Part shown: positions 58,568 through 64,000 of the stretch, in pieces
Layout of the letters: the number at the start of each line of letters is the position of its first letter
How positions within the stretch are numbered: the first letter of the stretch is position 1
NCBI GenBank assembly: GCA_006384855.1
Contig: VCJN01000537.1
Span: 1-64,000, forward strand
Source: Tetraselmis striata
Taxonomy: Eukaryota > Chlorophyta > Chlorodendrophyceae > Chlorodendrales > Chlorodendraceae
Length of the DNA: 64,000 bases
Direction of reading: 5' to 3'
Made by a program: the position numbers and the translations under genes
The notes under the pieces: model-generated
The model's database searches: none
Told to the model about the DNA's origin: nothing
Seen by the model: the letters and a program-made list of their open reading frames with translations, nothing else

Positions 58568-58930
58568 TTCGTTTGCTGGTACATTAGTTAGCGCGTCGCA
58601 AGCGGCGCGCGTCTATAAACCACACAGACCCGCGCGCGGGGTACTTGACGAGGTAACGGGTTTCTCCCATGGCGGGGGGGGGGGGGGGGGGGGGGGGCGC
58701 GAAAGGCTACGCTCAACGTACATGGTAAGATGGCGGAAGACCGGCACCCTGCGCGGCAAAATTGCCGCGCCTTTGCTGTGGTGCGCTCGATGGAGTGTGC
58801 CACGCCAAAGGAGAGTGGACCGGTCAGCGCCGTGGAGGCAGGTGCCGGAACTAGTTCAGCACATAGCGCCGGCTACATCGGGTAAGGTATATATTCCTGG
58901 TTCACGCCCAGGTTCACGTTAGTAATTTAA
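58568..58930. other. Upstream region of the methyltransferase-like locus
   Basis: Holds a G run of about 25 nt (58674-58697) and otherwise no feature; probably promoter and 5' UTR. Confidence 0.35.
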
Positions 58931-58954
58931 TTACATGAGCTAGCAGCAGAAGGC
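58931..58954 (+). repeat. Left inverted copy of the TTACATGAGCTAGC motif
   Basis: Exactly 24 bp identical, in inverse orientation, to 62959-62982. The pair encloses about 4.05 kb, including the whole Gag-YR element, so it may be the TIR pair of an older host element. Confidence 0.85.
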
Positions 58955-59354
58955 ACGTTAGTAATGGTACTAGTACGTACGGCACGAACGGCACCCGTCG
59001 TCAGTAGTAGTGCATCAGCACGAGAGTACTACGGATACAGGTACTGGTACCAGCCCAGTAGGTACCTGTACTGGCGCGCTACTCGGGCTACCCCTGGTAT
59101 GACGATGAGTAGCGACTTCCCGTGCCCGTACTGCCTGTACGAAAAAGTCGTGGTTTACCCCACCGCCTGTGTGCTGATGTCTATATACGAACTTTGACCG
59201 ATGATCGAATGCTTGTTGGGAAGTTATGTCCAAGCAAACCCTATTATTTAAGAAAAGTAAAGATATTAGCTCCGCCTCCTCGATCTCGTCAAATAAATAA
59301 GGATCATATCCGTCACGTGATACATGGCAACTGCTAGCAGACGCGATATCGCAT

Positions 59355-59381
59355 ATTTCAAAGTTGAGTCTGGTTTTGCCA
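59355..59381 (-). repeat. B2 split direct repeat (27 bp), outer 3' end of the element
   Basis: Identical to B1. The outer flank is GCGATATCGC-AT, a perfect palindrome next to the insertion point. Confidence 0.85.
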
Positions 59382-59474
59382 AAAAGGTCGCGCAGGCTGT
59401 TTTACACGGTCAAGAGCCGAAATTGGCAGGAAGGTTTAGCGAAAAGCGTGGAGGGAAAACGGAGTCAGGGCGGG

Positions 59475-59661
59475 CGCTGCGTGGAACGCAGCGAAAACTG
59501 GAAGATGGCAGGCTCAGCTGTTCTGGCTGCTTTTATGTCTACTCGTGCTGCACCCAACAAGGGCGCAACAACAGTTACTAGTTCCCGTACCACTGCGCAG
59601 CACTTGTAGCTGAAAAGCGGTTAGGTCAAGGATGGAAACCCCATAAACTAGTTTAGATCAT
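59475..59661 (-). repeat. A2 split direct repeat (187 bp)
   Basis: Copy of A1. It overlaps B1 by the dinucleotide AT at 59660-59661, the probable recombination core. Confidence 0.9.
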
Positions 59662-59686
59662 TTCAAAGTTGAGTCTGGTTTTGCCA
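59660..59686 (-). repeat. B1 split direct repeat (27 bp)
   Basis: Plus-strand ATTTCAAAGTTGAGTCTGG followed by TTTTGCCA; directly adjoins A2 and lies 53 nt after the recombinase stop codon. Confidence 0.85.
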
Positions 59687-59739
59687 GTCTTGAGCGAACG
59701 TAGAGAGCGGTGGATTGACGGAGAAGGGGTAGCGCCAAG

Positions 59740-61365
59740 TCATGAAGGAGGCACTGGGAAGGCCACCGCTGCGGAGTCCTGTTGGACTTGGAAGTGGCGG
59801 AGGGGGGCGATGTGTCCAAAGAAGAACCACGCGCCAGGAGAAGGAAGAACGTTGGGGTCGATGTAGTCCAGAACGACATCGGAGTTAGTGGCCCAACCGC
59901 CTTGGTAGCGGATGTGGGACAGTGGCGCTCCGATGGCGTTTGCTGCAGAGGCTGCGCCCTTACGTAGACTGTGTGAAGTCCAGGAAGTGCCAGCAGGAGG
60001 GGCAGCGTTGACTAGGTTGACCGCTGTAGACAACCAGTCTGACATCGTAGCTGCAGTCCAAGGTTTTGACTGCTCAGCCACATCGACAGCCCAGAAGTTG
60101 GAGGCAGCCAAGCCAACAGTAACCAGGGGGACAGACTGGACGTTGTCGATGAAGTAGCGCAAGAGTCGTGCCACTCGAGGGTGCTCGGACACTGGAAGGA
60201 GAAGTACGCGCAGGTCGTCGGGTCCCCGACGGCCAGCGCGACCCTTCTCGCGGTAGATCTGCAAGGTGATGTTGTAGGTGTCGACATGCACATCTTGCGC
60301 TCGACAGGAGACGCCAGTAAGGCCCCTGGCAAAGAACAGGAAGTTGACAACCGTGGCCAAGAGGGCTCGGTAGTCGAGGTGGGACTCTGGGTAAGGAGCA
60401 GACACAATTAGCTCGGCCTTTGAGACGAAGCGGTAAGCTACATCCGCAGGCAGAGGGACACGCAAGGGGGCAGCGTCCAGTCGGCGCTGCCGCAACATTA
60501 ACCCACGCCTTGCCGAAGTGAGGTGTAGGCTGTCCTTGGCGATCGGGACGAGGTTGTGCAGCTCGAAGAAGGTGTTGATGGCAGACAGGTAGGGCTGCAG
60601 CGACTTAGCTGCGATGTGCCCTCGCTCCCCGATCCATGCAACGTACCGAACAACAGTAGCAGTAGTCGCCTCTAGAGGGCTGATGTTCTCGGAGTCGTGG
60701 CAGAACTCAGCGAACTGAGACAGTCTGCCGGCGTAGCTCTTGAGGGTCTGAGCGCTGAGGGAGCTGGAGAGCAGGTCGAGCGTCCGCTGGCCTAGCTCGT
60801 CTGAGCCGAACGCGTCCTGTAGTCGGGATCGCAGTGACGCAGCCCACGGAGCGATAGCTGCGGGCTCGTCGATTACGTAAGTGCGTCGTTTTACTGACAG
60901 AGTGCCACCGGCACGGCCACTGTTCGCAAAGTACTCGGCAGCAGCGGTTAGGTTCCCGGCGGTTGGCCGGTAGTTGCTGGACGGGTTTGCAGTAGCTTCA
61001 GTACGGGTTTGCGGGGCTAGGTTCAGGTAGGAGGGCCGCCCCGCGCGCCCTTCGCGCTCGTAGCGCCTGTCCCGTGCGTAACGTACACGCGCGAAACTTG
61101 GTCGTTGCGAACCGGTTGTAACTCGTAGCGTAACAACCGACGAACGCAGAGATGGTGTTGTACGAAAAGCGGTTGGTTGAGCCGCCATGTGCAGGTGTGC
61201 GGATGGTTGAGCCGCACTCGGCTGTAGCTGTAAGAAGCGCCGCACCGAGGAAGGTCTAAATGAAGTCTGTAAGGTGGGGGGGTCAGGTCCTGACACAGGG
61301 CGCTCATCCCGCCGTTGAGCTGCAAGGGTGCGTTTTGCGGCGGTCACCGAAAGGTGGCCTCGCAA
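59740..61365 (-). CDS. Tyrosine recombinase (DIRS/Ngaro/Crypton-type)
   Basis: About 540 residues; no ATG near the start (first codon shown is TTG), consistent with expression as a fusion with Gag. The N-terminal 150 residues are Arg/Ser-rich. A SAM-like core-binding region follows (SLSAQTLKSYAGRLSQFAEFC...VVRYVAWIGERGHIAAKSLQPYLSAI). Catalytic residues in order: Arg in LTGVSCRAQDV, H-x-x-R in SHSLRKGAAS (about residues 465-468), Trp in YQGGWATNSD (about 491) and the nucleophile Tyr in VLDYIDP (about 501). The HSLRKGA and GGW...YI form is typical of eukaryotic YR retroelements. The domain looks intact. It would join a circular DNA to the genome at the AT core. Confidence 0.88.
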   Translation of the reverse strand: MRGHLSVTAAKRTLAAQRRDERPVSGPDPPTLQTSFRPSSVRRFLQLQPSAAQPSAHLHMAAQPTAFRTTPSLRSSVVTLRVTTGSQRPSFARVRYARDRRYEREGRAGRPSYLNLAPQTRTEATANPSSNYRPTAGNLTAAAEYFANSGRAGGTLSVKRRTYVIDEPAAIAPWAASLRSRLQDAFGSDELGQRTLDLLSSSLSAQTLKSYAGRLSQFAEFCHDSENISPLEATTATVVRYVAWIGERGHIAAKSLQPYLSAINTFFELHNLVPIAKDSLHLTSARRGLMLRQRRLDAAPLRVPLPADVAYRFVSKAELIVSAPYPESHLDYRALLATVVNFLFFARGLTGVSCRAQDVHVDTYNITLQIYREKGRAGRRGPDDLRVLLLPVSEHPRVARLLRYFIDNVQSVPLVTVGLAASNFWAVDVAEQSKPWTAATMSDWLSTAVNLVNAAPPAGTSWTSHSLRKGAASAANAIGAPLSHIRYQGGWATNSDVVLDYIDPNVLPSPGAWFFFGHIAPLRHFQVQQDSAAVAFPVPPS

Positions 61366-61401
61366 GGCTCCTGCAGCTCCGACGAACGGCGCCCCACACC
61401 G

Positions 61402-62277
61402 TCACTCGTGCTCACCTTCGCGGCCACGTCCACGTCCGCCGCCACGTCCTCGCCCACGCCCGCGACCTGCAACTGCAGCCGCCACTCGAGAAGTAGCGGT
61501 CGCCTTGGCGCTGCTGGCAACGGTCGCCTCGAAGACACGACGCTCGTAGTCCCGCATGAGGTCCCCAAAAATCGCGGAACCCAGATGCTCCGAAGCAGGC
61601 TGAAAATGCTGGGCTCGCAGCACGTCCAGAACACCTTGGTCACCGTGCACACGCTTGATCTCATTGAGCTTCCGTAGGAAGGCCAAACGAAACCGAAACG
61701 CCTTGTCGATGGCCTCGGCGTGGTTCCGGGCTCTCGCGAGGTAGGGGGTGAAGTCCTGGTTGCTGGAAGGGACGTAGGGCAGTAGCTCGTCGAGCGCCAC
61801 GAAAAGGGCGGCCATGTGAGCCCCGAAACACGACATCCACAAGTACTCCTCCTGGGCCGGCAGACGCCGGTCATCCTGCTTGAGGTACTCGTTCGTTAGG
61901 TCGGTGCTCAAAGGGAAAAGTCCAGGCACTCGGCTGACCGGTCGAACGGCCTCGTAACCAGACTCTGCTCTCTGCAGTAGCTCTGGCACCGCGAGGTAAT
62001 CATCCTCGGCACTCACGGATTTTGCTCCGACACGGCCGCTCTGGGCTAGCTCTAGCAAGTCGGGGCGCTCTGCGGCTCCCCCGCTGCCTGTCGGCTGTCT
62101 CGCGAAGCGCTGCCCTGAGCCGGAGCCATGTGCCCCTTCTCCATCAACAACGCGATCACGAACCGTCAATTGTGCCACAGTTGTAGCCAGCTCTCGCAGT
62201 AATGAAGACTGGGCCCTCATATCTGCGTTCAGCGACTGCAACGTCGGCTCAGCGACGGGTTCTTCTCCATCTGACAT
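61402..62277 (-). CDS. Gag-like protein of the YR element
   Basis: ATG 62277 (MSDGEEPVAEPT), 291 residues to TGA 61402-61404. The N-terminal 40 residues are predicted coiled-coil-like (ADMRAQSSLLRELATTVAQL); the middle is helical (EYLWMSCFGAHMAALFVALDELL, ARARNHAEAIDKAFRFRLAFL); the tail is an RG-rich box (GRGRGRGRGGGRGRGRE), which would bind nucleic acid in place of a CCHC knuckle. Position and architecture fit Gag of DIRS-order elements; no direct domain match is claimed. The same frame continues past the TGA into the recombinase, so Gag-YR fusion by readthrough or splicing is possible. Confidence 0.65.
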   Translation of the reverse strand: MSDGEEPVAEPTLQSLNADMRAQSSLLRELATTVAQLTVRDRVVDGEGAHGSGSGQRFARQPTGSGGAAERPDLLELAQSGRVGAKSVSAEDDYLAVPELLQRAESGYEAVRPVSRVPGLFPLSTDLTNEYLKQDDRRLPAQEEYLWMSCFGAHMAALFVALDELLPYVPSSNQDFTPYLARARNHAEAIDKAFRFRLAFLRKLNEIKRVHGDQGVLDVLRAQHFQPASEHLGSAIFGDLMRDYERRVFEATVASSAKATATSRVAAAVAGRGRGRGRGGGRGRGREGEHE

Positions 62278-62390
62278 AGTAACGCACGGACGTACGGACG
62301 AGAATATCACACTCGGGTGGCGAGCCGGGTGTGGTCTTGAACAACCTGGGGTGACCTTGCTCGCAACGGGTTACGAGACAGTTTTTACAT

Positions 62391-62577
62391 CGCTGCGTGG
62401 AACGCAGCGAAAACTGGAAGATGGCAGGCTCAGCTGTTCTGGCTGCTTTTATGTCTACTCGTGCTGCACCCAACAAGGGCGCAACAACAGTTACTAGTTC
62501 CCGTACCACTGCGCAGCACTTGTAGCTGAAAAGCGGTTAGGTCAAGGATGGAAACCCCATAAACTAGTTTAGATCAT
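62391..62577 (-). repeat. A1 split direct repeat (187 bp)
   Basis: Same sequence as A2 by eye over its whole length. Its inner end is a hairpin, CGCTGCGT-GGA-ACGCAGCG. Confidence 0.9.
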
Positions 62578-62958
62578 ATCTAGCGAGCGTGATATGGTGA
62601 TAACCGATGAGTCGTACATTTTGATAGCAAGCCTGAAATAAGGACGATTACTGTAGTAATTCCGTATATAATAAAAGTACGGATGGTTGCACGGCTCCTT
62701 ATCTGAGGAGCGCGGCGCCCGCCTCCTGCTGAATATTTCTGGTGATGTGGCGGTACTACTGGGAGGTGGCGGTATGAGTACGAGGATATCGCGCCTGGAT
62801 GGTATATGTCCCCGTAGCAGGGTAAACAAATAAAGAGACGCGGTCGTTAAGGATTAGTCGTCACTAAGGATTATATCGCTGCGCGCCCAAATCCTGGACA
62901 AAATCCTCAGCACAGGATTTTCGTCCAGGATTTATCTCCGGCTTATCCAGGATTTATC

Positions 62959-62982
62959 GCCTTCTGCTGCTAGCTCATGTAA
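62959..62982 (-). repeat. Right inverted copy of the TTACATGAGCTAGC motif
   Basis: Exact 24-bp inverse complement of 58931-58954. On its left lie direct repeats of CCAGGATTTAT and ATTTATCTCCGGCT (62890-62997). Confidence 0.85.
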
Positions 62983-63257
62983 ATAATTTATCTCCGGCTG
63001 CTCGTCTCCTGCCACCATCTGCCATCGCTTGGCCGGCCCCTGTCACAGGCCCCTAGGGCCTGAGAGCACACTAGGACAGCCAGAGGTATTCCTGCTTGTT
63101 CTCGCCTACGCTGTGTACCACACCGCCGCGTGCGCAACAGCTTCGGGGACGTGCAGACCGGGGACGCTGCACGGTCGGTGGTTTCCCCGCGGTCTGCGGG
63201 CATTGCCGCCCCACGTGCCGTACCGCAACGACCGAGCAGCTGCCACGCCGCGGCTTC
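62983..63257. other. Spacer before the right-edge gene
   Basis: Composition switches to host-like GC. It may hold the promoter, 5' UTR or an upstream exon of the gene at 63258. Confidence 0.35.
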
Positions 63258-64000
63258 ATGGCAGCCACCGCGGGCTGGGTCAGCCTCGAGGAGGCGCAGA
63301 AGCGTGTGCTCGGCACGCCTATCATAGAGCGCACTCCGGAGTACTTTGCTGGTCTGTTTAAGGCGCTCAAGGAGCTCCTGCCCGATGAGTTCCCCACCGA
63401 GCGCTGCCACACATACCGCAGCTTGCCGCGGCTGCTGTCTGCGGGTACGGGGGTGAAGATCGCGCCCAACGTGTCACGAGACGATGGCCTTGCCTTTGCC
63501 CGGGAGGCCATGGCAGGGCCGTATGCCCCCCCGGAGCAGGTGCTGCAGATGACCAAGTCGGGGCGCTACATATGCGCCGTCTACCTGAGCGCGCGCTTCG
63601 GGCAGCTGATCACGCCGCGGATGGTCCGTGACCTCTGCTTCGAGCAGCCCAGCAATAGCATCCAGATAGCACCCTTCTTGCGGAACCTCCTCGCACCGTA
63701 CCCAAATCTCCTGCAGAAGCCTCTTGATGGTGAGCCAGCTGGACCCCAGCAGCCGACGTTCAACCAGAATGTCGAGCAGTTCTCCGGCACTCTGGTCTCC
63801 AGCTCACTGAAGGGCCTCTTTGAGAAGATGGACAGCCTGGTCGAGTGGCTGGAGACCGAGGGAGCAGGCGGTGCGATGGACACCGACCCCGATTTTCAGG
63901 CGGATGCGGCGCCGATGCCGTCGTATGCATGGCACTCCCAGTACCTCCCCCCGCAGCCTCCTGTAGCGGACTGGAGCCAGGGCTCGCAGAGTGGCGCGGG
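63258..64000 (+). CDS. Unrecognised protein, 3'-truncated by the window edge
   Basis: Open without a stop from ATG 63258 to the end of the window (over 245 codons, MAATAGWVSLEEAQKRVLG). Host-like GC and codon use, and no frameshift. Segments: TPEYFAGLFKALKELLPDEFP, RYICAVYLSARFGQLITPRM, FLRNLLAPYPNLLQKP, then a low-complexity Pro/Gln/Ser stretch. I do not recognise a domain. Because it has no stop in the window it is easily missed; minus-strand frames opposite it are shadows. A short intron starting GTGAGCC at 63730 is possible but not needed. Confidence 0.6.
   Translation, partial: MAATAGWVSLEEAQKRVLGTPIIERTPEYFAGLFKALKELLPDEFPTERCHTYRSLPRLLSAGTGVKIAPNVSRDDGLAFAREAMAGPYAPPEQVLQMTKSGRYICAVYLSARFGQLITPRMVRDLCFEQPSNSIQIAPFLRNLLAPYPNLLQKPLDGEPAGPQQPTFNQNVEQFSGTLVSSSLKGLFEKMDSLVEWLETEGAGGAMDTDPDFQADAAPMPSYAWHSQYLPPQPPVADWSQGSQSGA

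Larger units (their letters stand above)
59355..62577 (-). mobile_element. Compact Gag + tyrosine-recombinase element with split direct repeats
   Basis: Read on the minus strand: A1 repeat (62577-62391), 113-nt leader, Gag-like ORF, tyrosine recombinase ORF, B1 (59686-59660), A2 (59661-59475), 93-nt spacer, B2 (59381-59355). A1/A2 are 187 bp and appear identical; B1/B2 are 27 bp. A1...B1-A2-B2 is the split-direct-repeat layout of Ngaro/PAT-type DIRS-order retroelements. Those carry RT-RNase H between Gag and YR; here only 36 nt separate the two ORFs, so the element is RT-less. The A1 outer edge joined to the B2 outer edge through a shared AT gives exactly the B1/A2 junction, as expected for a circular intermediate. 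Total 3223 bp. Identical repeats suggest a recent insertion. Confidence 0.85.

Noticed and set aside
59475..62577. The 187-bp direct repeats as LTRs of a conventional LTR retrotransposon
   Set aside because: No TG...CA ends, primer-binding site, protease, RT or integrase; a tyrosine recombinase is present and the extra 27-bp B repeats fit a split-direct-repeat element better.

Overview
The window looks like nuclear DNA of a GC-rich green alga (Chlorophyta, perhaps trebouxiophyte-like). This is inferred, not proven. Support comes from intron-dense genes with GTGAG/GTGCG donors and CTGAC/CTGAT branch-like motifs before CAG acceptors, TGTAA motifs 50-75 nt after two stop codons, TTTAGGG-type telomere-like remnants, and a protein set that fits algae (a TRANK1-like helicase, an organellar bL21, an AGD-type ARF-GAP, a plastid-like SAP/KOW protein). 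Runs of C or G of 10-30 nt recur in introns and spacers.

Layout. 86-14895 (+): the 3' part of a giant TRANK1-like superfamily 1 helicase gene with more than 25 exons; its 5' end lies outside the window. 16420-18430 (-): an unrecognised low-complexity gene. 18875-20984: a 2.1-kb hAT element with perfect terminal inverted repeats and an 8-bp target duplication but only a transposase C-terminus. 21263-22426 (+): ribosomal protein bL21 with an organelle presequence. 24326-27433 (+): a nine-exon ARF-GAP with NPF and DLF trafficking motifs. 28230-33040 and 42304-46826: two decayed copies of one reverse-transcriptase element, copy A with its RT core deleted and a 1.38-kb insertion. 37546-41965 (-): a 13-exon triple-SAP plus KOW protein, probably plastid nucleoid or transcription related.

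The right third is accessory DNA. 47137-49837 is a decayed unknown long ORF. 51104-51622 is a second broken unknown ORF. 52226-58567 (-) is a visibly less GC-rich multi-exon locus with an (EP)n stretch, a 24-bp tandem repeat and a C-terminal segment resembling a DNA adenine methyltransferase. 59355-62577 (-) is a compact 3.2-kb element with a Gag-like protein, a tyrosine recombinase and split direct repeats of the A1...B1-A2-B2 type (Ngaro/PAT-like), but with no reverse transcriptase between Gag and recombinase. A partial unknown gene (63258 onward, +) runs off the right edge.

The best candidate for something undescribed is the Gag-YR element. Its two genes share one reading frame separated by a single UGA, its 187-bp A repeats appear identical, and it seems to be nested inside an older element bounded by 24-bp inverted copies of a motif found at five places in the window. 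The adjacent methyltransferase-like locus is the second candidate.
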